Positions 1 through 7,437 of a stretch of 9,366 nucleotides of DNA are shown one piece after another. The notes under the pieces are model-generated. The model saw only the letters and a program-made list of their open reading frames with translations, was not told the origin of the DNA and did not search any database. Location: contig CAZWVH010000086.1 of assembly GCA_964636945.1 (NCBI GenBank), positions 1 to 9,366 of the forward strand, written 5' to 3'. Within the stretch, counting starts at the first letter, position 1; every line of letters starts with the position of its first letter. The stretch is from CAZADA01 sp964636945 (GTDB taxonomy: Bacteria; Pseudomonadota; Alphaproteobacteria; Caulobacterales; Maricaulaceae). A program made the translations under genes and the position numbers.

Positions 1-145
1 GGCTCGGGCGTGGGCTCCGGTGTTGGAGTTGGCGTCGGTGTGGGTGTGGGGGTTGGAGTTGGTGTCGGCAGCGGCGCTGGCGTGGGCGTTGGACTCGGCG
101 TTGGTGTTGGCGTAGGGGTTGGCGTCGGCGTTGGCGTCGGGTCTG
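1..145. repeat. Hexanucleotide-type Thr-Pro codon repeat inside tolA
   Basis: The plus strand is a degenerate run of GGNGTN-type hexamers (ggcgtc, ggtgtt, ggcgtt, ggagtt). On the minus strand these read as ACN-CCN codons and encode the (Thr-Pro)n spacer of the TolA-like protein. Interruptions encode Ser-Pro, Ala-Pro-Leu-Pro and Glu-Pro. Because the unit is 6 bp, slippage would change spacer length without breaking the frame. The run reaches the window edge, so its full length is unknown. Confidence 0.8.
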
Positions 146-365
146 GCGCCGAGGGGATGTTGGTCTGTTCGCCAAGCTCGATACTGTCCAGCAACTCCAC
201 AGGGATATATTCAACGCGCAGAGTTTCACGCGTGCAGGCGGCCTCCAGTCCGAGCCATTTGCGCAACAACGGGCTCAAGCATGGATCAAATAGGACAAAT
301 TGCGCTGACAACACGAGGATGAACAGCGCATGGGCCAGAGCTGAAATCACCAGCGACATCGGCAT
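1..365 (-). CDS. tolA: TolA-like energy-transducing protein, N-terminal part (cut by window edge)
   Basis: Read on the minus strand from ATG at 365, starting MPMS (a second ATG lies at 359), and still open at base 1, so about 121 residues are visible. In the Tol-Pal system TolA is anchored in the inner membrane, is driven by TolQ/TolR and reaches Pal/TolB at the outer membrane. Seen: a single hydrophobic segment at residues 4-26 with Ser8 and His12 in an S-x3-H pattern, as in the TolA/TonB transmembrane helix that contacts the motor. From about residue 74 to the edge the chain is almost pure Pro-Thr dipeptide repeat, replacing the Ala/Lys/Glu-rich helical spacer of enterobacterial TolA. Cys29 and Cys44 lie just after the membrane helix. 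The start is 6 nt after the tolR stop, so the gene is in the operon. The C-terminal domain is outside the window, and a TonB-like protein is the alternative; gene order favours TolA. Confidence 0.78.
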   Translation of the reverse strand, partial: MPMSLVISALAHALFILVLSAQFVLFDPCLSPLLRKWLGLEAACTRETLRVEYIPVELLDSIELGEQTNIPSAPDPTPTPTPTPTPTPTPSPTPTPAPLPTPTPTPTPTPTPTPTPEPTPE

Positions 366-371
366 GCCTGA

Positions 372-824
372 TCAATTCTCCGCGGCCGTTGAATCCGCAA
401 CAAGTCCCGCGCTTAACCCAGCCCCGCGCAGCTCGGCAAGCACGGAAAAAACCGCCTGGTACTGAGCCTGCGCATCACCGCGCACCAAGACCACGCCCAT
501 TTCTCCCCCTGCCTCTTCACGCGCCTGGCGGATTTGGTTGACCCGGTCCATGAGCGTCTCGCGCTCAATCTCAGTTTCCTGCAAGAACACGCGACCGTCC
601 GTGGTGATCTGCACCACAAGCGGGTCCTGCGCCACTGGCAGAGAGGGCGAATTGGCGTTGGGCGGATCCACAAGCTCACCCACCGCAATCAGCGGCGCGG
701 ACACCATGAACACGATCAACAACACCAGCATCACATCCACAAACGGCGTGACATTGATTTCGGCTCGTGGCCGAAACCGTGCGCGGCCATTGCCCCGCTT
801 TTTGGTGTCGATCATGGCTCCCAT
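372..824 (-). CDS. tolR: Tol-Pal system proton-channel subunit TolR (ExbD/TolR family)
   Basis: 150 residues, the usual length for TolR. With TolQ it forms the proton-conducting motor of the inner membrane that energises TolA for outer-membrane constriction at division. Seen: a basic cytoplasmic N-terminus (residues 8-20), then the family signature INVTPFVDVMLVLLIVFM at about 23-40. This is the only membrane helix and carries the conserved proton-relay aspartate at residue 30. A soluble periplasmic domain follows to the end. The ATG at 824 directly abuts the tolQ stop (TAGATG), and an AGGAG lies 9 nt upstream inside tolQ, so translation is probably coupled. A second ATG three codons in has no better ribosome site. 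tolA starts 6 nt after the stop. Family assignment is firm. Confidence 0.95.
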   Translation of the reverse strand: MGAMIDTKKRGNGRARFRPRAEINVTPFVDVMLVLLIVFMVSAPLIAVGELVDPPNANSPSLPVAQDPLVVQITTDGRVFLQETEIERETLMDRVNQIRQAREEAGGEMGVVLVRGDAQAQYQAVFSVLAELRGAGLSAGLVADSTAAEN

Positions 825-1538
825 CTAGGCGCGCTCCTGGGCGGTACGAGACAGAATGGTGGACAATTCGTCGGCATATCCTTCGATCTGACCTTCAAAT
901 TGGGCCAGATCGGACGAAAATTTGTTGTAGAAAATCACTGCTGGCACCGCCGCAACCAGGCCCAACGCGGTGGCGAAAAGCGCCTCGGCAATACCCGGGG
1001 CGACCACGGCCAGGTTCACATCGGAGCTGATGGCGATGGAGCGGAAGGAGTTCATAATCCCCCAGACCGTTCCAAACAATCCAATAAATGGCGCCGCCGA
1101 GCCGATTGAGGCCAAAATCCCCAATCCGTTTTCCGCCACTGCGATTTCTCGCCGCACCACCAAACCCATCACACGATCGAGCCGCTCGGTCAGACTGAGA
1201 ATCCCGCCCCCGTCGCGCGCCGCGCCACGTGCGCGGCTTTCACGCCATTCTCTCATGGCCGCTGCAAAAACCCGGCCCATGGGGTCCTTGGGTCGATCAC
1301 CAATGCTGGACGCCAAATCGTCCAGCGAACGCCCCGCCCAGAACCGCTCCTCAAAGCGGCGCCCTTCGCGGCGCAGCCGTCCGAACAACATTTGCTTGTC
1401 CAGCACGATCGCCCACGACCAGACGGAGGCGATGACAAGGATGATCATCACGCCTTTGACCACCAGGCCGGCGCGCATAAACATGTGGGTCAACGTAAAA
1501 TCCGCCGCTTGAATGGCGGTTACGGCATCACTTTCCAT
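825..1538 (-). CDS. tolQ: Tol-Pal system motor subunit TolQ (MotA/TolQ/ExbB family)
   Basis: 237 residues from ATG at 1538. A GTG at 1541 is also in frame, but GAGGGG lies 6 nt before the ATG, so ATG is preferred. TolQ is the multi-pass stator subunit that surrounds TolR helices and converts proton flow into movement of TolA. Seen: membrane helix 1 at about 24-46; a long cytoplasmic loop rich in Arg/Glu (about 52-135); helix 2 in about 138-163, containing the conserved GSAAPFIGLFGTVWGIM (146-162); helix 3 at about 178-203, beginning VAPGIAEALFATALGL; and a cytoplasmic tail. The length and three-helix pattern match the family. It is followed without a gap by tolR and preceded by ybgC with a 140-nt gap that may hold a small ORF or a leader. 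Confidence 0.96.
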   Translation of the reverse strand: MESDAVTAIQAADFTLTHMFMRAGLVVKGVMIILVIASVWSWAIVLDKQMLFGRLRREGRRFEERFWAGRSLDDLASSIGDRPKDPMGRVFAAAMREWRESRARGAARDGGGILSLTERLDRVMGLVVRREIAVAENGLGILASIGSAAPFIGLFGTVWGIMNSFRSIAISSDVNLAVVAPGIAEALFATALGLVAAVPAVIFYNKFSSDLAQFEGQIEGYADELSTILSRTAQERA

Positions 1539-1541
1539 CAC

Positions 1542-1679
1542 TCACCCCTCGCACGCAGCGGCGCTTATTTCGCAGCGCACGCTTTGCGTTTCGCATGTCC
1601 TGCGGTTGGAATATGTCGATTTGTGGACAACGCACGGCGTCTCTGGCGCCACGAAACGAACTTCGCAACACCTCCACAT
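1542..1679 (-). CDS. Candidate 45-residue Cys-rich small ORF between ybgC and tolQ
   Basis: An ATG at 1679 shares a base with the ybgC stop (TAATG). The frame stays open until a TGA at 1544-1542, just before the tolQ start (TGAGTGATG). The 45-residue product would have six cysteines (4, 5, 16, 29, 36, 43) and many arginines, with no membrane segment or signal peptide. Favouring a gene: it fills the gap exactly and has coupling-type junctions at both ends. Against: no clear Shine-Dalgarno, no recognised family, a composition that a shifted frame in G+C-rich DNA often gives, and the same frame runs open upstream into ybgC. It could instead be a 5' leader for tolQ. I list it as a possibility only. 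Confidence 0.22.
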   Translation of the reverse strand: MWRCCEVRFVAPETPCVVHKSTYSNRRTCETQSVRCEISAAACEG

Positions 1680-2164
1680 TACTGTTCTTGCCCATCGGCG
1701 AGGTGCGGCGCAAGCGCTGAGCGCAATGCGCCTGACGCGCGTACCGCTCGACCGTCTGCCGACATGCACGCCACGCTAACTCTTGCGGTGCACAATGGCT
1801 CGCCGCCACGCTCAATTCGCTGCCACACTGTGATCCGCGCGCCACGCATTCGCGTGAATTGCGTGCGCACCAGCAATTCATCATCCATTCGCGCTCCGCG
1901 ATGAAATGTAATATCCATGTGGTGGACAGCAAAGAATAGCGGCGGATCCCAGGCGGCCAGGGCCGCATTTTCCAATCCCATGGCCCGCAGGAACTCCGTG
2001 CGCCCGCGTTCAAGGAACTGTAAATACCGAGCGTGATACACAAATCCCGAAAAATCGGTGTCTTCGTAATAGACACGCACAGCCAGTCTGTGTTCATTAC
2101 CGAGCAATAATGGACGAAGTTCGCCACACCTTGGCCCTAATTCCTTCCCATCGCCGAGTGTCAT
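1679..2164 (-). CDS. ybgC: Tol-Pal-associated acyl-CoA thioesterase YbgC (hotdog fold)
   Basis: 161 residues from ATG at 2164. YbgC proteins are cytoplasmic 4-hydroxybenzoyl-CoA-type hotdog thioesterases that hydrolyse acyl-CoA and are nearly always encoded at the head of the tol-pal operon. Seen: YYEDTDFSGFVYH at residues 32-44, the family active-site signature with the catalytic Asp in the DTD segment and the VYH turn, followed by ARYLQFLERGRTEFLR. The later strand segment ITFHRGARMDDELLVRT also fits the fold. The start is uncertain: in-frame ATGs at 2188 and 2206 would add a hydrophobic ITFFIMFLVGW-type segment. None of the three has a good Shine-Dalgarno, and the family usually begins close to the HRLAVRVYYED segment, so the shortest was chosen. 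It is divergent from the TIR gene and first in the tol operon here. Confidence 0.92.
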   Translation of the reverse strand: MTLGDGKELGPRCGELRPLLLGNEHRLAVRVYYEDTDFSGFVYHARYLQFLERGRTEFLRAMGLENAALAAWDPPLFFAVHHMDITFHRGARMDDELLVRTQFTRMRGARITVWQRIERGGEPLCTARVSVACMSADGRAVRASGALRSALAPHLADGQEQ

Positions 2165-2376
2165 ATTGGCCCAACCTACCAAGAACATGATGAAGAAGGT
2201 GATCATGCAGGGTGCGATAGGTCTAGCTCAACACCGTCTCAGAGGGTAAGAGTGCAATGCGGGATGTTGGGAAAATACTGTCGGGACGGCGTCGATCATG
2301 GTTGCGTAGCGCCTACTGACCTGGCCAATTGACCTAGTTGTCCTTTAAGGGAGGGCCTCATTTCGGGGACACACAC
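2165..2376. promoter_or_regulatory. Divergent intergenic region between ybgC and the TIR-MORN gene
   Basis: About 210 bp separate the divergent starts and must hold promoters for both directions, unless ybgC begins further upstream. On the minus strand GCTAGACC (2227-2220) matches seven of eight positions of the Caulobacter housekeeping -10 form GCTANAWC and would start transcription just before the ATG at 2206. I could not find a convincing -35 at the right distance. On the plus strand TTGACC (2329-2334) looks like a -35, but no good -10 follows. GGGG at 2365-2368, 8 nt before the TIR ATG, is the likely ribosome site. No operator palindrome or terminator is evident. Confidence 0.35.
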
Positions 2377-4704
2377 ATGAGCACGGTTTTCATCGCTTAC
2401 GCCAAAGAGGATCAGGAGGCCGTCGCGCCGATCCTTGATGAGCTTCGCCGTTCCGGCCATGACGTATTCGATGGCGGCAAGCCGGCCAGCGACGTCGATG
2501 TGGAAGCGGCTGTCGAGATTTCCGACTGCACCATCGTGCTCTGGTCTGGAGCGTCGACAAATGACGAGCCTGTACGGATCGCTGCTCAGGCCGCCAAAGC
2601 GGACGGCGTGCTGATCCCGGCGTTTGTCGAAAAGACCTTCCCCGCATTCGGCTACGGCCTGATCAATGGCATTCATTTGGAAGATTGGGGCGGTGATCCC
2701 GGCGAAACTGTCTGGCAAGATCTGCTTGCGCGCATTAATGATGTGGCGGGTCCGTTCGTCGCGAAGGGAGCGCCGAACATTCGCAAACCCCAAGCGCCGC
2801 CCCCTCCGCCGCCGCGGCGCGACCCAACTCCGGAGCCCGAACCGGCTCCGCCGTCCATTTTTTCCACGCCATCCGAACAACCGCCCGAACCTGAGCAACG
2901 CAATTTGCCAGCGCCAATCGAGCCGGAACGACCACAATCCGACCCCGCTCCGCAAGCGCGCACTGGCATTGAACGTCACACGGCAAGTTCAGACCCGGAC
3001 GCCGCCTCTGTCTCACGTCGTGATGTGAGCCGGCTGGCCCAATTTGGCGCGCCAATTCCGGCTGAACCGCTCGGACGAAAGCCGTCCCTGATGGATCGGA
3101 TGCTGTCGCGTTCTGGCAAAAAGTCCCAGAATGGGCCGCCGCCGGGACCAACAGTGTTTGACCCCAAGCCTGGGGCAGACAAGCCGGGCGGGTTGAAAAA
3201 AAGTCATGCTATCTTAGCCGGCAGCGCCGTGGCGATTGTGGGCGTGGGCCTCGCCGCCAGTCTTTTGATGACCGCTTCGACTGACCAATCGGGCGACGCG
3301 ATTGTCGACGCCAGCGAAGCCTCGGCTCCGTTAGCGAACGAAACCGCACGCACGGTTTTGGCTGACGAGCGCGCGGATGATGCTGCCTTCGCCGCCGCGC
3401 GCAGCGATGATACTCCGGCGGCTTATCGCGCTTATTTGGCGGCGCGGCCGTTTGGACGTCACGCCGATGAAGCGCGTGCGGCCATCGCCAGCAAATTGGA
3501 AGCAGAAGAGCGCGCAAGCGCGGCTGTAGCCGCCCCGCCTGAAGCCGTCACGACGCCGGCTGCGCCATCTTCGGACAGCGATATTTCAGCTGATGAGACC
3601 GTCGAACCTTCCCGGGAAACCGATATCGTTCGCGAACAGGTCAGCGCGGATGTGGAACGCATGACCGAGGCGCGCCGGATCGCTGAAGAAGCCGAAGAAT
3701 TGGAGCGTCTGAAAGCGGCCGAGGACCGCTCGTTATGGCAAGCCGCTGAAGAGCTGGACCAGGCTTCGGGATATCGCGCCTATTTGGACACCAGGCCCGA
3801 TGGCATGTTCGCCGCCGATGCGCGCGCAGCGCTTGCGGATATTGAACGCAAAGCGGCCGAGGCGCGCGAAGCTGAGCTTGAAGCTGAACGGCTGGGCCTG
3901 ACCTCCGTGGCCGCCGCCGCGGCAAACGGTCCGGAAGAGGACGCGGGAGCCAGTGAAGAGGACGAGTCTGATACGGCGCGCGCCTCAGAAGAGGCTGCGG
4001 GTCCGCTGATCACGCCATTCTCCGTCGACCAAATGACCCCCTATGTCGCTCAGGCCGTTTTGGATGCACGGGCTGCACAGACGCAGGCCGAAGCGGCGAG
4101 CGCTTTGGCCGAGCAGGCGGCTGTGGGCGCGAGACAAGCGGCACTGGCCGCCGAACGCGGCGATAGTGGCCACCGTGTGCGTTCGGTGCGGAGAGGTAAC
4201 GTATTGAGCAGTGGCTTAGGCGTCGATGCCTGGTATCGCGGGCAGTGGAGGCGCGGCAAAGACGGACTTGGGTGCGAGAAGGAGAATGTGCCTGAGCTGA
4301 TCTTGGGTGATGCAGATGTGATCGCCGCATTTTGGGATTTACCCGGTTATTGTGGCGAATGGTCGGATAATGAGCGGTCGGGCCACGGCGCTTATTTCGA
4401 TATCCGCAGCCGCTACAGCTATAGCGGCGGTTGGTCCAAGGACGTGGCGTCGGGCTTTGCTGTGATCGACAACGCGAAAGTGCCAAGCTCACCCGCTCCC
4501 GTCGTCTATTATGGCCAAGTCAGTGAGGGCCGCATGTCCGGCTTTGGCGTCATCGAATACCCGGATGGCCGAAGGTATGAAGGCCGTTTGGCAGACGGGA
4601 CCGCGCATGGCTATGGAGTCTTGTGGGCGCCAGGCGGCGCGCCCATGGGCGCGGGCCGATGGGTGGAAGGTCGCATCGAAAACGACGAAGAGAACTCCGG
4701 CTAA
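2377..4704 (+). CDS. TIR domain - transmembrane - MORN repeat protein
   Basis: 775 residues from ATG at 2377 (GGGG 8 nt upstream). The frame also runs back to a TTG at 2338, which is less likely. Order: TIR domain, residues 2-130, with VFIAYAKED (box 1), a loop at FDGGKPASD, the CTIVLWSGAS strand, and a final segment FGYGLINGIHLEDWGGD typical of alphaproteobacterial TIR proteins; Pro-rich linker, about 138-195; Arg/Lys-rich stretch ending in KK; one membrane helix, 277-301; two copies of a YRAYL(x)nRPxG repeat, 331-372 and 452-492; an Ala/Glu-rich, possibly coiled region, about 490-600; and MORN-type Y-x-G-x-W repeats, 620-770. The positive-inside rule puts TIR in the cytoplasm and MORN in the periplasm. 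Where active TIR NADases have Trp and the catalytic Glu, the aligned residues here are Pro65 and Ala69, so NAD cleavage is doubtful. Its role is unknown; a signalling or scaffold protein at the envelope is an inference. Confidence 0.85.
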   Translation: MSTVFIAYAKEDQEAVAPILDELRRSGHDVFDGGKPASDVDVEAAVEISDCTIVLWSGASTNDEPVRIAAQAAKADGVLIPAFVEKTFPAFGYGLINGIHLEDWGGDPGETVWQDLLARINDVAGPFVAKGAPNIRKPQAPPPPPPRRDPTPEPEPAPPSIFSTPSEQPPEPEQRNLPAPIEPERPQSDPAPQARTGIERHTASSDPDAASVSRRDVSRLAQFGAPIPAEPLGRKPSLMDRMLSRSGKKSQNGPPPGPTVFDPKPGADKPGGLKKSHAILAGSAVAIVGVGLAASLLMTASTDQSGDAIVDASEASAPLANETARTVLADERADDAAFAAARSDDTPAAYRAYLAARPFGRHADEARAAIASKLEAEERASAAVAAPPEAVTTPAAPSSDSDISADETVEPSRETDIVREQVSADVERMTEARRIAEEAEELERLKAAEDRSLWQAAEELDQASGYRAYLDTRPDGMFAADARAALADIERKAAEAREAELEAERLGLTSVAAAAANGPEEDAGASEEDESDTARASEEAAGPLITPFSVDQMTPYVAQAVLDARAAQTQAEAASALAEQAAVGARQAALAAERGDSGHRVRSVRRGNVLSSGLGVDAWYRGQWRRGKDGLGCEKENVPELILGDADVIAAFWDLPGYCGEWSDNERSGHGAYFDIRSRYSYSGGWSKDVASGFAVIDNAKVPSSPAPVVYYGQVSEGRMSGFGVIEYPDGRRYEGRLADGTAHGYGVLWAPGGAPMGAGRWVEGRIENDEENSG

Positions 4705-4719
4705 TCACCCGTTGTGATT
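4703..4719 (+). terminator. Weak hairpin over the stop codon of the TIR-MORN gene
   Basis: AATCAC (4703-4708) and GTGATT (4714-4719) are perfect inverted copies separated by a 5-nt loop, CCGTT. The left arm contains the last two bases of the TAA stop. The 6-bp stem is A/T-rich and no T-run follows, so it is not a classical intrinsic terminator. I list it only as the nearest thing to one in this convergent junction. Confidence 0.2.
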
Positions 4720-4741
4720 GATGGTCGCCATGTGAGGCCAG

Positions 4742-4774
4742 TGATCACGGTTTGATCACGGTTTGATCACGGTT
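4742..4774. repeat. Three perfect tandem copies of an 11-bp unit
   Basis: TGATCACGGTT occurs at 4742-4752, 4753-4763 and 4764-4774 with no mismatch. Each copy contains the palindrome TGATCA. The array sits in the short convergent junction and covers the last codons and the TGA stop of the sugar dehydrogenase gene, which lies in the third copy. The reverse strand of each further copy offers another TGA in a shifted frame. The 11-bp period is close to one DNA turn. Replication slippage is the simplest origin; protein binding is possible but unsupported. Confidence 0.85.
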
Positions 4775-6332
4775 CTGGCGTGATGCGGAAAACATCGCCG
4801 CCTAATGTGGTGAAATACACTTCGCCCTCAGCGTCTTCGCCAAAGCTGGAGATGTTGGCGATACTGCCGGCGTCCGGCGCAAAATCATCATTGCGCACCG
4901 TGAAGCTCGACGCATTCAGCGTCGAGCCCTGTTCCAGGTTGGAGACCGCAACGGACCACACATTGCTTTCGGCGAAATCGGCAAAAATATATTGTCCAAC
5001 AAGGTCCTCAGCGCCGCCGCGATAGACCACGCCGCCCGTTACTGAGCGTCCGGTCAATTCGTCCGGACCACTTCCCGGCCGACCATATTCTAGCACAGGC
5101 GGTGTGAAATTGGGATCATCCGACCCGTTATTGGGCAGCGTTCCCTCCACGTCTGGCCAACCATAATTGGCGCCGGCGTCTTGCGGTCGGCCTAAATCGA
5201 TCTCCTCACGCTGACCTTGTCCCACATCTCCGATATAAAGGAATCCCGTCACCGAATCGAAACTCGCCCGGTAGGGATTACGTAAACCATACGCCCAAAT
5301 CTCATCGGCGCCAGCAACGCCAACAAACGGGTTATCTGGGGGGATGGCGTAGGTTTGTCCCCCAGCGGCGCCCAGAACGTCGATCCGCAAAATAGCGCCC
5401 AACAGCGTCTCAATATCCTGGCCATTGTCGAACGGGTCGTTTGCCCCGCCCCCATCACCGGATGCGATGTATAGGTAGTCATCGGGACCAAATCCGATCC
5501 AGCCGCCATTGTGATTGACGTCGGGTTGATCAAACTCCAGGACGAGTTCTTCCGATAGAGGATCGGCGACGTCGCCGCTGGCTTCATAGCGGCGTATTTC
5601 ACTGTCGCCGTCCACATTGGTGATGTTGATGTAAAAGGCGTTGTCGCCGGAAAAGTTGGGCGACAGAGCAAAACCGAGCAGGCCTTGTTCATTCTCCGTG
5701 CCCAAATCACTGGAAATATCAAGAAAGGGAACGCTCTCAGCCAACCCCGTGGCGGGGTCAAGAATCTCGATATCGCCACGCTGTTCCACGATGAACAACC
5801 GCCCCGTGCCATCCCCGCGATCAGCCACAAAGATGGGTCGATCAAAGCCTTGGCCCACGCGCTCCACCGAAAATCCACCCGCCTCGTCGGTGACGGTCAC
5901 TTCAAGGCTGAGGGTATCCGCATTGGCCCCGTCAGAGACATCTAGCTCCACCAAATACGCATTATTCCCATCATCGTCCGTGGGATTTTCAAAGTCGGGC
6001 GCATCCACGAACGCCAACTCGGCAGTGCAGGGATCACATCCAGCCGCGTTATCCACCGGGATCAGGTTAAACGCCGCCGCATCAGCCCCTCCAGAAATGG
6101 AAAAACTCACCGCATCGCCGTCGGCGTCACTGGCGGAGGCGACGTAAAAACTGTCGCTGGTGTTCTCTGGAACATCGACATCCATGGCCGACGTGAATTG
6201 CGGAGCGCTGTTGGATCCGGTCGGCGTGGGTGTGGGCGAAGGTGTGTCATTGCTCACATCAATGCAGCCAACGGCCAATGCTGCGACCGCGCCGAGCGAT
6301 ACGGTCGACAGGAGATGCGCCCTTTTCATCAT
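4767..6332 (-). CDS. PQQ-dependent sugar dehydrogenase-like lipoprotein with cadherin-like domain
   Basis: 521 residues from ATG at 6332 (GAGGA 5 nt upstream; the next codon is also ATG). Seen: a KR-containing lipoprotein signal with lipobox LAVGC, predicting lipid attachment at Cys23; a short PSPTPTPTG spacer; a cadherin-like domain, about 43-150, with PEN (55-57), DADGD (69-73) and DFENP (113-117) calcium-type motifs and a CDPC pair (99-102); then a glucose/sorbosone dehydrogenase beta-propeller, about 155-518. Propeller landmarks are NHNGG (273-277; His274 is at the catalytic-base position of soluble glucose dehydrogenase), SGDGG (291-295), YGLRNP (348-353), GDVGQGQREEID (368-379) and NYGWP (389-393). 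It probably oxidises a sugar or aldose in the periplasm or at the outer membrane using PQQ; the substrate is not predictable. It lies 43 nt after ruvB, so read-through from that operon is possible. Many relatives of this family have no proven enzyme activity. Confidence 0.87.
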   Translation of the reverse strand: MMKRAHLLSTVSLGAVAALAVGCIDVSNDTPSPTPTPTGSNSAPQFTSAMDVDVPENTSDSFYVASASDADGDAVSFSISGGADAAAFNLIPVDNAAGCDPCTAELAFVDAPDFENPTDDDGNNAYLVELDVSDGANADTLSLEVTVTDEAGGFSVERVGQGFDRPIFVADRGDGTGRLFIVEQRGDIEILDPATGLAESVPFLDISSDLGTENEQGLLGFALSPNFSGDNAFYINITNVDGDSEIRRYEASGDVADPLSEELVLEFDQPDVNHNGGWIGFGPDDYLYIASGDGGGANDPFDNGQDIETLLGAILRIDVLGAAGGQTYAIPPDNPFVGVAGADEIWAYGLRNPYRASFDSVTGFLYIGDVGQGQREEIDLGRPQDAGANYGWPDVEGTLPNNGSDDPNFTPPVLEYGRPGSGPDELTGRSVTGGVVYRGGAEDLVGQYIFADFAESNVWSVAVSNLEQGSTLNASSFTVRNDDFAPDAGSIANISSFGEDAEGEVYFTTLGGDVFRITPEP

Positions 6333-6375
6333 GATCTTCCTCGGTTCGCCCCGCCCTGGCTGCCCGCGTCAATCG

Positions 6376-7412
<1,037 letters not shown>

Positions 7413-7437
<25 letters not shown>

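Noticed and set aside
10..465. Plus-strand frame beginning with a long Gly-Val repeat, suggestive of an elastin-like protein
   Set aside because: It is the antisense of the Thr-Pro codon repeat in tolA and runs on into tolR. The minus-strand reading has a TolA helix and proper operon spacing.
534..1109. 191-residue His/Arg-rich plus-strand frame
   Set aside because: Lies wholly antisense to tolR and tolQ, whose family motifs are unmistakable; typical shadow in G+C-rich DNA.
1622..1630. Near-consensus DnaA box (TTGTCCACA on the minus strand) between ybgC and tolQ
   Set aside because: A single 9-mer with one mismatch to TTATNCACA, no cluster, no A+T-rich element; expected by chance.
2329..2357. 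Possible sigma-70-type promoter for the TIR gene starting with TTGACC
   Set aside because: No acceptable -10 hexamer at 16-18 nt, and no GCTANAWC-type element at 10-14 nt, so not called as a promoter.
2296..2979. 227-residue minus-strand frame opposite the TIR domain
   Set aside because: Arg/Gly-rich with no recognisable domain, and covers the TIR and Pro-rich coding region of the opposite strand.
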